A model generated the notes under the pieces. The model worked only from the letters and a program-made list of their open reading frames with translations, ran no database searches and was not told the DNA's origin. Both the position numbers and the translations under genes were made by a program. 64,000 nt of DNA from Pisaster brevispinus (lineage: Eukaryota > Echinodermata > Asteroidea > Forcipulatida > Asteriidae): the NCBI GenBank assembly GCA_023634235.1, contig JAMKCF010000022.1:1178001-1242000 (forward strand). The letters run 5' to 3'. Numbering within the stretch: position 1 is the first letter of the stretch; each line of letters opens with the position of its first letter. Below are positions 13,801 through 28,800 of this stretch, in pieces.

Positions 13801-16800
13801 ATACATCTTTCAATTCCGTTGAGTTGTCAAGTATTACCCATCAGAAAAACTAGATAAATCTTCTCCTAATGCATGTTCCAGAAACAGCTCAAATAAGAAC
13901 CTGTGTGGATATTAGTGTTCTCATTTCGATTTCGGTCTTGTAAACAATTTTCTGGTCCAGTAAAAGTTTTGAGCTACAAGCCCTGCAGTCTTGTGAATTT
14001 TTTCCCCAAAATCGAGCCCTGGGGGTCGTTTTTTAATGTGTTGTACACGCAGTCAAAACCTTTTGTGTTGTAAACGTGGTATTGCGATTGAAGACCTGAC
14101 GTTTCAAAATGGCACTCATGTGCAAACCCATCCTAAAAAAAATTGGTTAAATTTGTGAGACCAAAATGAATGGAAGCTGTAATTACGCTCTCTGTGGCTG
14201 CTAAGCTTTATGTGTAGTTTAAAAGGCTTGCACAACATCGGTAAAGATTGAAAATATAGGCCTAAATGTCCACAGATTTGCACATAACTTATGTGGCATA
14301 AAGATGGTCATTGTGGGAAAACTTTCCTCAAAATGCTTTGGCCAGAAATGCAATAATTTTTTAGAATACAATTTTTCGAAAAATGTTTTGCTGAATGTAA
14401 TAGGATAAAAATGCAAGCCCACATTAAAAAATAAGATAAAATGTTTGCACATTTATCAGCTGTGTGAGGTTAAATCCTGCCAACCAACACTTCCACTCCA
14501 TGTACATGTACACGAATTTCCTGTTGACTGCCTACATGTTTGTTGTTTTAATTCCCTAGGACTCTGTGAGCTTTCAGGTTTTCTGACATTATGTTGTTGT
14601 TCACTGTTTGAAACTTTTACAAGTTAGGCTCACCTTAGCCCTCGTGTAGCCGTAGCATTAGCTTCCTGATCTTGTACCCACGAACACGGGCGACTGAGAA
14701 AAACAATGTCCGTGACTCACACGCCACATGCGCTAAAATTGTGGAAGTCGGTAATTCCTCTGAAAATAAGTTAACTACTGACACTGTCTGGATTTCTAAC
14801 GTAAAACTCTCTAATGACTGAGGTGAAAAGGCAGGTTTTTTTTTAAAACTGTTTTTCAGTGACTAGGCCAGCAGGACCAGTTAGCTTGTCATTTCACGTC
14901 AAGTCATTTGTACGTCAGCTTTTTCACTAGTCCATATTTGAAGCAGGGCTCGACAATTACTTTATTCTTAATTGCCTGATCAGGCAAGCTTTGTTCGCAG
15001 ATTGCTTGCCCGAACTTGTCAGGCAAAATTGAGACACAATTGAGACTATACATTCTGAAGAATTTTTATCAGCAAATTGAGTGTCAACATTGCCAAACCT
15101 CAACTTATGTAGTTTCATTTTTTAGTTGACAACATTGGCTTACTTTCATATTAGATTTTTTAATGAGAGCACTTGCCCGATCAGGCAGACCTTCAGATGT
15201 CCGGGTTGCCCCCCAAAATATCACTATGTCCAGGGTAATCGGACAGGCGATTTGTTGAGGCCTGTTTGAAGGTTTTCTTTCAACATTGTCATTAGCATGG
15301 GACTTGTATTTTGGACTAGATATGAACAGGCAGTGGTTTGCATGTAGTAACTAGCCAGCAGCACCAGTTGGACAGAACTCTGATTGGTCCTCGGGTGTTT
15401 TAGCTGGCAATTTAGCCAGCTGCAAAGAGCAGAAAAGTTAAACACTCCAGTTTAACTTGTGTACATGTACCTTAAGCTAGGCGCGATGCACACTACATAC
15501 ATGTACAGTAGCAGAGGCAATTGCCTCCATGCCCCTGGTCATTGCCTTGGTGCCCCTTGAAATGTTCCAATACAATGTTGTATTTCCCTCATGAGGGTGC
15601 TCCTTAAACACACAAGAAGGAAGTACATGTATCAGGGCTGCTTACATTGCTCAAGCTACAATAATTCTTAATCTGGATAATCCAAAGGGATTCATGTAAT
15701 CGGGGCCCACTAATACTAAGTAAATGGTCTTTATTTTCATTGGGCAAGGAAAGTGACCTCACAGTCACATGTATCAATAACCTAAAGCAAGAAACAGCTC
15801 ACACCTCTAGGCCAGGATACACTATGCTCAATGTTCCTATAAATACATTTGTACATCAGGCCTTGCACTTCAAGGTAGGTTCATTTCATAGATTGGTAAG
15901 AGCTCACAAAATTAGCGGCCATTAAAACTTACTTGGTACGAAGCACCTGCAGCTGTTGATAAGTGTGAACTGTTTAGAGAAAGGACTCTCTTCGAAGTAA
16001 TGTGATTTGGACAATTTTCACCCCAAAACATTTGAATCTCAGGAACGATTCGTGCATGAATCGTTCCTCAGATTGCTAAGGATTGGAGTCCGTTCACAAC
16101 CAAAGATACATCAGTGTATGGTTGGTACCCGCTGTCACCTCGATAAACGTGGGTGGATTCGAAACTGTAGATGAAAACTGTGACAGTTTTTTGCTGTTTT
16201 CTCAGCAAGTAGACAATGTATTCAACTTAAACTTTCACAAGTGGCTTTTGTATATTTTTGTATAATGTTGCCTATAAATCAGAATTATGTAAAAAAAAAA
16301 ATAATAATCCCCCTACCTTTAAACTTGTTGTCAAGTATGTAGCCCAGTGGACTAGTCAACTGTGCATTTTACTTGCCTCCAGGAAATTTTATAAGCCCAC
16401 ATTTTAAGAATCTTAATTGTCATGATTCTTTCTGATTAATGGTAGTGATCGCTATATCCGTTTAATGAAGTTATCCACATCTGAAAAGGGAGAAATAGTG
16501 AGCATTATAAACAAGTAGTAGGACAGTTTTTAGTAGCCCACAGGGCAAGTTGAGAAGTGGGGTTTTAGTGGCGTGTCGTGGCCGAGCGGATAAGATCACT
16601 GGACTCGAGCTGTGGTGTTTCTGATCAGCAGAGTGTGGGTTCGAGTCCCGGTCGTGACACTTGTGTCCTTAAGCAAGACACTTAACCATTATTGCTTCGT
16701 CCTTCGGATGGGACGTAAAGCCGTTGGTCCCGTGTGTTGTGTAACGCACGTAAAAGAACCCAGTACACTTATCGAAAAGAGAAGGGGTTCGCCCCGGTGT

Positions 16801-19800
16801 TCCTGGTTTGATTGGCAGCATATTGCGCCACAGCACCTTGTGAACCATTACATGGTGCTATGTAAAGGAGTAGGTCTCATACTTCAAATGAAGCCCCACA
16901 TACCTTGCAGGAAATTAATGTTGAAGCGCCTTGAGCGTCACTGAGTGATGGATATGAGCGCTATATAAATAGCCATTATTATCATTATTGTTTACTAGCC
17001 CACAGCAGTTTTTAGTAGACGGCGTACGCTGGGCTAGTGTTAAGGGTGATCCCTGTACTATGTATGCTGGTAACTACAATGTACTCACGTCAGCTACATC
17101 TACATGTGCCATGAAACAGTTACATGTAGTGCAGTCTCGCATTACATTCTTCCTATTTTAATCTGACTTTCTGGGGGTGTTTTAGCCCTGAGAGTATCAG
17201 TAAAATTATTAAGAAATAGTTGGGTTTTTCGTTTAAGCTTCTATCAAAGCCCATAGGATTTAGGTAAGCCCCTGTACTCATAGAGATTTTCCTAAGTCAA
17301 GTATCAAGCATGTGCAGTATATATTTTTCTTGAGGGGCCTTCCAAAGTATTAAAACATGTTCACAGTCCTGCGTGTTCTTACACAGTTTGTTTTGGGGGA
17401 CCTGGTCAGAGGGCCTATGACCTGAACCAGTTCAGTCCGGCTTTTCCTGGAAATTTTTTTCCAGTACCACCCACAATATTAACCCCCAAATTTTATTTTT
17501 GGAATATTGTTCTTAATTTAAACACTGACTCGACGAAAGCAAAGACCAAAATAAACAGATTATTCATAGCCCACTACATTTTTTATTAGGCCTCCAATCA
17601 TGTGTCCTTGAAACTTTTGCGTGTTAACACGTTTTCCGGCGTTGAGTGGTCAAAAGAAGTTTTAAAGGTCAACTTGAACGAAATCACTTAAAACTAATTT
17701 GACTGTTTACCTTTGTTTAATATGTGTTATTATTTGGTCATAGTATGAAGTTTTCCTCCCTGTAATTTTGTTGAAAGCTGATCGGAAAAACTAGGGGGCC
17801 CTTTTTTTTTTAATTTTTGAAGTAGTGATCTGCATGCTAGGGTTACGGTTAGGGTTAGTGAGGAAACACCAGGAGTGTCTGAAGTTCAGAGTATACATGA
17901 CATAGGGGTGTCGAATTATGGGCGATGAAACATATGTGTAGGTGTGTATCCATGTAACCCGCACCACAGTTAGTTCTGTGCAGTTGCGGCACCATACACA
18001 CACAAAAACTGTCCAGTTGAATGATTTCAAATGGTTGGTCCGGCAGGGTTTGTCCTGAACTCTACCAGTGACTAGCCGGCAGGACCAGTTAACTTGTTGT
18101 TTCACTATAGTCCACCAGCTTTTTCACTGGTCTATGATGCATATGAAATGGGTCTTTCAGGGATGCCTTTTAACACTGAACTAGTCAAGCCGGAACCACT
18201 TGGAGAGAATTTCGACTGGTCCTCAGGTAAAACTAGCATTTGGCCAGCAGACCACTGGTTATGGGAGAAAGCTGGCAACTCACTGGAAGTTTTAACCTTG
18301 AGTAGGAGGGGTAATCTTTATTTCCCTTAATATATTTTGGCTGCATTAACAGAACAAAATTTCTTGTTTTCTCATGGACTTTTCCACTCTTTCCTTCCCC
18401 CCTTCCCTCTGCCCATTACCCCCATTTCCTCCCTGTCTACAGATGGCTTGGTTTTGTGGGTGTTTTCTTCTTCGAGCTGATCATCAGTCTTATGCTGCTG
18501 TGTGGAGCGTGTACAAGAAACAGATGTTCCTTAATCTGGTACGTAACAATTCCATCTTCCATTTATTCCACTGCCTTGATAATCAGCCCCCAGCGTCTTG
18601 CGAAATTGAAACAGTCTGCGTTGGAAACCCGATGGCCATTACGGACTCAACCTGTAAGATGCTTACTGGGAAAATCTCAAGACACGCCAAAGTAGAGGAG
18701 AGAAGATAGTTTTGTTTCTTATGAGATAAGGGGATGTTTTGATATCTAAGATTACTTATCTCTGAAATGTTGTCTACTGCATGGAGTGATTGGAATCCAG
18801 GTCTTTAACTTGGAAGTATTTTGATTTAAAGTTTGAATTGATTCAAGTTTGGGGTAAAATTCCACAAGACCGCCGGGCTTTGTAGTTCAAAAGTTTTACT
18901 GGGCCAGAACTTTCTACAAAAGTTTAACATGTAAACTGTTTTTTATTTGGACAAGCTCTAGAGAATAACTCTTTTTTTATATGGGTTATTTTTTGATACT
19001 CAACCGAAATTTATATATTGACCAATCTCAAAGTCAAAATTTGAACATCCGTTTTTTTGTATGAGACAGTGTTCAAAGCATTATTATTCAATATTAACAA
19101 AAACATAAGACCGCCGGACTTGTCTAGGCATGAGTTTACTGGCTTGGTGCTTAATATCACTGGCCTTGGGCCTGCAGTCCAGCCCTGTTCATCGTAATCA
19201 AGCGTACTTTCAGACAGTGAAGTTGTTTTTGGTTATTTCCTTTCTTTTGGTAGGAGCTCAATGAATGTGCCATTCTGTCTTTAGATGGTTTTGGACTTGT
19301 TAAACTGCATGATTTTTTTATTCTCTCACACGTTAAAGCAAGTTTGAAAAACAAAACACAATATTGTTTTTGTCATGTTACAGTAATTTTTTGGTCAGAG
19401 AAGAAAGTTCTATGCTACACGTATAGATCTTCTTGAAGTCTATTGGCCCTGCTCTGACATATCTCTGACCACTCATGGTGATGAATTTTTATAAGTTAGA
19501 TAAATTTGTGTTTCCTTAAAAAGTGTACTTTACAGGTACACCCTTATAGACCTTTGTTTGACAACATCACAGCCTCAAGTTTTGGTAAGCCTCCACTGCA
19601 CAAATACAATGGTTTATAATTTAGTACAAAACATTGCTATCTATCAAGACACCCGTATCACTGATAAAACAGTTGTGCTACCCAAAATAAAAAGTGCACA
19701 TGTTTTCCATATATACAATAAAATGGGGTGTTTTTTTTCTTTGCAAAAGGGCAGATTTTTACCATCCCAGTTACATTATTTCTGACTTGGTAAACTTTAA

Positions 19801-22800
19801 CAAAATTCTGGTCAGTGTTTGTTAACAAAAGAAGGGTCTATGTATCATGTTTTTTACAAGCACATACATGTAAAGAAAGGTGTGTACAATGTCATCATCA
19901 TTGTAAAGGTCGTCCCAACATGACCTTGAAACAGGGCCTGAATTTTACACTAGACCACAGGCAGAGCTGCCAACTCTTCCGGATTTTGCGGAAGACTCCC
20001 GTTTTTGACGGCAATCTTCCGACATCCCGCAAGCAGTCAAAATCTCCCGGATCCCCAACCTGCTAATGAAAAATTTAATAAAATTGAATAAAATCCCGTG
20101 TGTCTTTATAACGTTTGCGCGCGTGCATATTCAATTGCATAGATGCGCAGAAAAAGTTGTTCTAACCGTACATTCGTCTTCTGCGCATCCATACATGTGC
20201 ATGCTATATCTGGCACTGATCAGCCTCGCTACCATGGGTAGCACGCTATATCGATACCTCTCCTCACTGACCCCTGGAATAGATTATTACGCTTACAGTG
20301 GCTTAATACTCGTGTGGTATCATTACGACGCACTGCCCACGATCGAGCAAATGACCTGCAACATCGTACCCACTGGGAACGTGGTTGAGAATGTAAAGCA
20401 AAATGGCGCCGCCCAGCAGAGCAACCGGTAAGTCGCTGAAAAAAATAAAGTATGCTCAAAAATATAAAGACGACTACCACAAAGAATGGCCATGTGTAAA
20501 AAAATCATCCATGGACGAAAATCATGCATTTTGCACCACGTGTAACTCAGATGTTTCTGTGAAATATGGCGGACGAAACGACATATTGAGACACATGGAT
20601 TCTGACATGTCTGACAAACATTGCAGTAGTACAACAGCACGATCCAACACGCTAGGCATTGCAGATTTTTTTAGAAAATCGGGCTCTGATGACAGCAGTA
20701 TAATAAAGGCGGAAACTTTATTCACAGGGTTTATAATTGAACATAACTTAAATGTTGCATCTCCTGACCATGCTGGTCCTCTTTTTAGACGAATGTTTCA
20801 AATGTTGACTTTGAGTCTGATAGATACCTTTTAATGTTAGTGAAGTATACTTCAAAAAATAAGTTAGTGGCCTGACTTTTCGACCCTAGCTGAGTCTTTC
20901 TCGAAGGCTAAATGACAAGACTACAAACATAAACAGGTACATGTATACATTACTGGTGTAACAAAAGCAGAATGAGATTAATGACAGATGAGATTAATCT
21001 TCTTTTACATGTTGCCAGGACCAAATAGGAAGTTTTTCTCATTTTGATTCTGGTCTTGTACAAACACTTGTGGTCAAGCAAACATTTTGAGCTACATGTA
21101 TATTGTACAAGCCCTGTGTGGTCTTGTGGGTTTTTCTCCCAAATTCTTGCCCTGGCTTGAAATCTTCCTTCCAAAGCCGTTCAACACTACGCATGATAGA
21201 GTTAGATGGGCACAACTCATCAAGCCATCATGTTAATGAATGAACAAATGACTGCTTGGTATGTGAAACTTAACCAAAGTACGCAGCGCTGCTGTTGGAT
21301 TTCTGCCTGGAATCCACGGTTGTTTATTCAGATATTGTGTCAATGGTTCTGCTGAGGGTTTAACCCAGTCCAAATAAATTGTTTGCAGCATCATTGTCAC
21401 TCCAACCCTCTGGAAAAAGTCCCATAAACTTTTGCAGTTTGCAACTTGTGAGATCTTGCACTTTGTTTTGACTTGGTTGGGAATCAATACCCATTGTTGG
21501 TCCAGAGAGAGAAATGCTGCGAGTAAACATGAACGTCAGGAAGAGATCAAGGTTTTTATGTGCTTGAGTTGCAATGGTTGTTTCATTGCGCAACATTATG
21601 AAAGTAACACGCTTCATCAAAGTTGCTACATGTACCTTGATATCCACGTGAATTTATGCACTTTGTCAGGATTACACACACAAGGAAGTTAAGGAAACCC
21701 TGTGTATCGAATGCCTTTCAAGTTCATGTATCGTGTTCTGTCAACAAACTGAAAAACAAATCACCAGGTATCCTGGTGTGGAAATGGTTCTTGGGTACCG
21801 TATGGTACACGGATGAGTCAACAGTATTTATGTTGTATCGAACATGTGTGGATTTGTGCAGGGTAACATCCGGTGTCAGATTGACAGTTCTAGCTGGCAT
21901 TGTTAACAAAACATGGGAAGCTGCGTTTTGTTTTTGTTCATTTCCGTTAATGTTCAAGATAAGACAAAGGGAATTCGCTGTTCCAACTTTCTGGTTGAAA
22001 CTCTGTGTTTTTCTGTGTCATATTTCACGTATCAAGATATTTAGTATCCACATGTTTGTAGGAAACAGTAGGGTATAGATCACATTTTACCAATGATTTT
22101 TGCATGTTTTGTTAAAGAGGGAGTCCAAGATCAAATTCAGTTTCTTGATGCACTCATTTTCCAATAGATTGAGTCCTCATGTAAGCGTTCATGTTTACCT
22201 CACGTTAAAATGGTGTAAAATGTCATTTTATTTTGTACCCTTTTAGAGTAAAATTTGAAACATGATGTCATCTGACATCAAAAACATTTGAATGGGGTCT
22301 GTACACTCCACAGGGGAACTTTGCACCAGACAAAAGGTCAAATTTCATGTGGTTTTGAATGAACATCATCAAAATTGAGGAATGAACTCAAAAGTCTCTG
22401 TACAAAAATGTACATAACATGTCTTTGAAATGCGACATCATGGATGTACATGTATTTCTGGTTGATTTTTTTTTTTTTTTTAATTTAAAAGATTGCATCT
22501 AGAAAAAGGTTTAAAATAACTTTGAACCAGGACCAAATTTCATAGAGCTGCTTAAGCAGCAACTATTGCTTTAAAAAACAGTTTTCTGCTTAGCAAAAAT
22601 GAGCAGGATACCAGTCACAGATTGTACATTTGGAACGGTATTTTGGCTGGTAAGCCTAATTTTGCTTTGCTACTTTTTGTGCTTACAGCAGTTCTATGAA
22701 ATTTGGCCCAGATCAGAGGCCTGTGGGAAAAGGGCACAACTTACAACTGACCCAATTGACCTAGACTTAATTTATTGGAGTAATGGGTTTAAAATGATAA

Positions 22801-25800
22801 AATCTTACTCACAGGATATTATCATTTACGATTAGCGCCAAGCCGTTGTTAACAAGGTTTTTCCTCTCTCTTTTTCCTTAGAAGGACTTTGTTTTGATTG
22901 CTTTACATTGGCATATTATTTAGCAGTACGTTATTCTTTAGGGATAAGCGATATTATTCTGTGCTTCCAGTTATCAATCTTTAAAACTCAGTTTTATGGG
23001 CGACTTCCATAAATTCAAGGACATGGAAAAGCTGGCACTGTTTTGCCACCTGCCACCAACAAAACAAACTTGTTGGCAAAAACAAAGTTTATATCAACGC
23101 GGGTGCTACATCAATAAGCAATCTTTACATGCATTTTATGAAAGATTTTTAAACAAATTTTAAATTAGATAGTGACCTTTGGGATGTATTGTTTGATTGG
23201 GTGCCTATTTTGAATGACCACTTTGCATTTCTATTCATGTGGTTTGTCAAAATTTTTCCTGATTTCAGGAATTTGTTCTCACTTTAATTGGAAAGACACG
23301 AACAAAAAAACACCCTAAAAAAATAAGCAATTTTCCCGTTTCCTGGCTTTAAGAGAGTCCGTTGTAAAATGTCAATCCTCTTCAATGTTAATGGCCTGAC
23401 GTTTCAAACTTAGCAGAGTCTTTATAAAAGGCATTCAGGAAAGATCCTGCTGGGGTCCAAATGTGAAGCCATTCTTTCAATATTACTTGCATATTATATC
23501 ATACAGGACGATTTGGTTGCTGAGCAGTTGTAGACACTGACAGACTAATTCCTTTTAATAGTTATATTTTACCAATAACACAATAGCGTATTATTATTAT
23601 TACACAAAAGTCATTAATGCGCTTTACAACATTAACTGGCATTTAAACAAACAGGTAATTTTTAATTTTCCTGATCAGATGTAACATTTTCCCATGAGGG
23701 AAACTGACATGGTAAATTCTAGCCGGGGTTGATCAAAGAAAAATCGACTGGAGTGGGGACGTGAACATGCAACCTTGCCGGCACTCTGCCAATTGAGCTA
23801 TCTAGTCCTAATGTTGGCAGTCTCCCTACTTTGTCAACATGTGTGTTCGGAAGTGCCAGTCGTAAGCTTTGGCCTCATCTGACTTGGCGGCTACAGCTCC
23901 GGCTACGACTGTTGCAAAGCACGTCCTATACTTCAACGCATGACGACACGGAAATCTAGCCGTAGCCGTAGCCGTAGCCGTAGCTGTAGCCACTAATTCT
24001 GACATGGCCTCAGTGTGTGTATGACATGTTGCCATTCCGATGGATCTACTGATCCTTTCATGTTCCAAGAAACATTAATCATCTTCACCAGGAACACGCA
24101 GTCCTACATGTAAGAAGGACTATTTTTTAACAGTGGAATTCTTCTGGCTGTAATAATCTTATCAGGGGATCGTACAAACCTTGAACTGCAACAATCTCTG
24201 GAATTCAGTTAGCATTTAATTCAAGAAGTGATTGACACGCGTTAACTGATGGCCGAATAAACAGTTGCAAATCAACAATTGGAAGATAGTACATGTATCT
24301 CTATACAATGTACACGCATGCCTTGACCTTTTTGATGGGGTGACCTTGTTTGGGTGTTGTGTGGAAGTGAATTCAGCTTCTGTGAAAAATTGTCTCAATG
24401 GTTTTGACATATTTTCTTGTGTGTATTCATGATGACTGTAGACAATAGTGTTCTTGTAGGCGGTCAATAGGCCCCTAATACTCTATTACTTCTTGGTCTT
24501 GTTTGCCTGTACGTACTGTACAACCCATGGAGCAATAGAATCTACAACACTGCACCTAGGCACAAATGAATCTTCCGTGGGTAAAAGAACAAACCTACTG
24601 CATGTACTTACAATGTACATACATCAATTTATTGCTATCTATGTGAGGACTTTCCTGTTGTCCCTCTAAACTAACTTAACCGTTAACACTCCCCATGGAC
24701 TTAGCACATGAACAGATGTGAGGACACAAAAATACAAAGGAATCCAATGTGAGGACAGCAATGTCCCTTTTGTATTCCTTTGATCTACTGTCCCCACTCT
24801 TCTGGTAATACCATGCCAGTTGTACATGTGGGTGGATCACATTCACCAAAATACGTGTGTATAGTGTTTGGGCTCAACACAATTGATTAATTGATTGACT
24901 GATGGCATAATTTGGCATTATCATACAATAGTGATTATACACTCGCATATTATACACAATGATTATGAAACCTGGATGACCAATGGCAATGGTTTACAAT
25001 ACCAGAGGGCTTGAATTTCAAAATGTTTACAGGGTTCTCCCCATGCAGAAGCTAGCATAAAATTATCAGGCTGATAGTAATAGGTGCACATTTTTGGTTT
25101 TTATTATTTTACTTCAGAGCAAATTCACAAAAAATAAAAGAATAAAACCACCCAGATTGCACAGTAGGGCCTTTTTTTTTTTAACCAAAGGTAAATACCA
25201 AGTTAAAAACATTCTGAATACATTATCGTCTCAGTTCAGCAAGGCCAAACTTTGATAATTTAGGTCCAGAACGCCCCACACTGTTGACAAATTCTGGGGA
25301 GATGCCAGGACTGGATTTCACAAAGATGAGTTGTCAGCGGTCACCATAGTGATGTCTATTGTGACATCACACTTTGCTTAGCAATTAAGATTGATTCGCA
25401 GTTAAGATCAATCTTTGCAGCTCTTTGTGAAATCGAGCTGTGGTTCACTGGACCAGAAGTATTTCCACTAGACCAGAATCAAAATGAGAAAAAAAAACCT
25501 ACCCGACAGTTTTATATTATATGCATTTAACTGTTTTTATTTGAACAAGCACTGAGACATGTGTTTAAGAGAAGGCTTATCTCGTTTGTCTTTGTGTGTA
25601 TTAAGTGTACTTCATGACTCAATAATAGTGGAAGGTATTTTATCATGGACTCAAAGTCAACATTTGAACGTAATTTGATTTTCGCTCACGACACACAGTG
25701 AAGTGTTATATTTTTCCCATTGGATGACACAAGACCGCCGGACATGTCTGGTCATGAGTTTACTGGCCCAGTTCTATAAGTACCTGCCTGTGGTCTTGTG

Positions 25801-28800
25801 TAAAATACTTGAGTACTACAGAGTCTATACATGATCTGTCCCTTTTGCTACATGCACCTTGGCTTGATACATGTCTGGAAATTCATTAATTATTTTGTTC
25901 GCTGCCAAAGGAAGTTTCATTATAAACACCGCTATGTGCATAGTACATGTACAACAACACTGAACATTACTCATGATGTACACGCAGTTGCGGTTCGCTT
26001 ATTTGGCTTTTCGGGCTCGTAAACCCTTATAAGGCGATAGGAAAAATCGGTCTCATATTCACCATATGCATTTGCTTCAAAAACCCTGTCTAAAGAAAGT
26101 GTTTCTCTTTGTTGCCTTCAGCACACTGTTTGTGGATACGTGTGCTATATAAGGCTCCATTATTGTTAGTAGTAAGTATGATTGACTGCTATTATCTGCA
26201 TAAGCTGTGCATTTTTATTGTACAGCACGTTGTGAAGTCAGTGACATGGAAAGCGTTTATTAAAATAAATTTAACTTACATGTATGTTATCATTACTTAT
26301 CATTAGCTGCAAATCGGTCTCCAGAGTGCTTCTAAAACGCGAAGTGTGTTGTCGCACTACAATCACTATAGCCCCTTTCACACAACACTTTAATCCGAAG
26401 AATCTCGGTGTTAAGGACAAATTTTACATGGAGATTCTCTGGATTAAGTTGAGCGTTCACACTATACTTTTCAGGGCTGAAAATTCTCCGGATTAACGAG
26501 CCTAAACCTGGCTTAATCCGGGTAAAATTTAACCCTGCCCAGGACTAGGGTTACAGGCATGAGAATCTTCCGGATTTTTCCGGATTTCCGGATTTTTCAC
26601 TTCAAAATATGTGGTCTCCGAGTTCAATGTGAATTTGATATAAAAATCGGGGGGTGAGTTGTTGGGGTATACATTTGGATCTCGCTAATCCCTCTTCTTG
26701 GTCTTGAAATTCGGAGTTTACTCATACCTTGACACGCTTCTTCGTAATAAATTGCCGACCGGCGGCGGCCGGCCCAATATGCCTTGATTTGTTTCTTTCC
26801 CCACTTCATTCATGGTACGGTTTGACCGTACATGTTATACAATTGTTTACTGTTGCAGCAAAGGAACATGTGTGGAGACATTAAAAAGTCTACTGACAAC
26901 AACACACGGTGTTTTGGATGCGCGCGCATCGTTAGACTTTTTTTACCAGTCGTCAGTACGCACCTTCATAGGCTTAAGTGCCGTTTCTTCGATACGTTTA
27001 TTGTGTTTTACGGCTGGAGATATTTTTATGCGTTGAACTATGACCTGGAAGAAACTTCGAGACAATTGAGCTTGAGTGTGCGACACACGTGTGGGGAGAT
27101 TCGTTAACGTTTGATTATTTGACGTCTCACATTATTTTTCCAAAATGCTATGGTTTATAAACTGTCGGGATCTTGGAGAAAGGTGTTTGGAGAACAAGTT
27201 TCAATGGCCAAAGGGGGAGAACACTTAACACAATTATTCACTATCACAGGTAAAAAGACCCCCCAAAAATAAAAATTTGTAACAAAACTTTTGTCAAAAG
27301 TATGACTGCTCCGTTCATAATCATTTAGTTTCATGGAAGTAAGTTCCGAATATCATGTTATTTTGAGCCTTTTAAGACAAAATACGTCTAGCATTGTTAT
27401 GATTTCATCGTTTTTACAAGTATTGTCCTATTAATATATCCTCGATCCTACGTATGGTCCCTTATGCAGAGGGGCTCACTGAGTGCGACGCTGACGCCTG
27501 GGTAAACTTGCCCAAATTCCGGACACGCAAAAATTCCGGACTTGCCCAAAATCCGGACATGCAATTTGTAGTGTTAAATTTTTCCGGATTTTTTGTCATC
27601 GTATATTCTCATGCCTGGGGTTAGTATGGAACTTGGTTAACTTTTGAATCTCTTGATCAGTTTTAACCCGTGTAGACGACTTTTTACACGGGTTGCCAAT
27701 TACACGGATCAAATGTAGGTAGTGTGAAAAGGGCATATGGCAATATATCAGCAACTCATCTTCAGATGAATCTTAGAGGTCGTTCAGACACAGTACTAAA
27801 GTCGGGTTTAACTTTGTGTGTCTGAACGCTCTTCTAAACATAACCGAATTGGGTTGAACCCGAATGAATTAAATCGGTCGGCGAGGGTGGTTGGTTTAAT
27901 TTTAAACCACTTTGGGTTTATCTCTTAGCATGGTGTGTGGACAGAATAAAAATGACAACATCCGGTTTAACTCACAACAGATGACCGCTGACCTGTGTAA
28001 GGTCGCTAAGTAAATTTATGCTTACGCACGCCTCAACATGCGCCTCAACAGGGCCGTGCACGTGCTTTTGTGAATAAACCGGATGTTGTTGTGTTAGGTC
28101 ACGGTGCTGTTGGACCTCTTAAAACTGTAGATAAACCATGTCAGGTTTAACTCTGAGCTGTCTGAACGCAAAGTATCTTTATTTTGACGACCGCCCCCCC
28201 CCCCCCCCCCCCCCCCCCCCCGCTGCTCGTAAAGTTAAACCGGTTTGTTCTAACTTTAGTACGCTGTCTGAACATGGCCTTAGTGCTTGGTGAAATCGAG
28301 CCCAAGTTGGACAGCCCCCTTGAGCATGTAGAGGGGTGTATGGGTTTGAGTCATGTTAACCCACCCCCTTGTGGTTTTCTCTTTTGCAGAAACAAACATC
28401 AAACTCGATTGCAAAAACGTTGGTCTGAGTTTCCATGGGTCTGTTTGGCTTAAAGGGTAGGGTGTACTTTTTGGTAATTGCTCAAAAAATTATGGCCGTA
28501 AAAAACTTACCAGGTAAGAAGCACCGCTGGCACCTATTAATAATGTATTACATTTTGAGGAAATGATTCCCTACTAAGGAATGTGGTTTTAGAGAAAAGT
28601 GATTCCAAAGTATTTCAATCTGAGAAACTTTTCTGCATGAAACCTTTCTCAGATTGTGTATTCCCTTTTAACGGGTTATTTTCCTGCGTGGACATAACCG
28701 CTCCGGATATTCAGAAATATCTCAACAATGCTACCACCTTTTGAAATGAAATTTTCACAGGTTAGTTTTATTGTATTGTATGTCTACATTTATAACCGAA

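Larger units (their letters stand above)
12232..18442 (+). other. tweety intron 4
   Basis: 6.2 kb. Contains a foldback MITE (12254-12440), a tRNA-headed SINE fragment (12690-12782), a hAT-like MITE (13683-14022), repeats related to family F (14870-14945, 15235-15435, 18060-18280), MITE C (15923-16322), a full SINE (16568-16990) and repeat G (17130-17300). The parts 14030-14860, 15440-15920 and 17310-17820 show nothing named. Confidence 0.75.
19934..21157 (+). mobile_element. hAT-like MITE family E, copy 5, split by a hAT-derived insertion
   Basis: The left piece (19934-19963) reads CAGGGCCTGAATTTTACACTAGACCACAGGC and stops. The right piece resumes by about 20990 and runs GATTCTGGTCTTGTAC..GAGCTACATG..CAAGCCCTGTGTGGTCTTG to TGCCCTGG. 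The roughly 1 kb between them holds a transposase-like ORF. Confidence 0.68.

Noticed and set aside
16568..16660. tRNA gene
   Set aside because: Boxes A and B are present, but the sequence continues into a SINE body and has poor stem pairing.
17828..17858. Interstitial telomeric repeat (GGGTTACGGTTAGGGTTAG)
   Set aside because: Only about three TTAGGG-like units, too few to call; a similar weak run is at 37148-37174.
20066..20431. 121-codon open frame upstream of the BED-like ORF
   Set aside because: Overlaps the start of the BED-like frame in another register and shows no family features.
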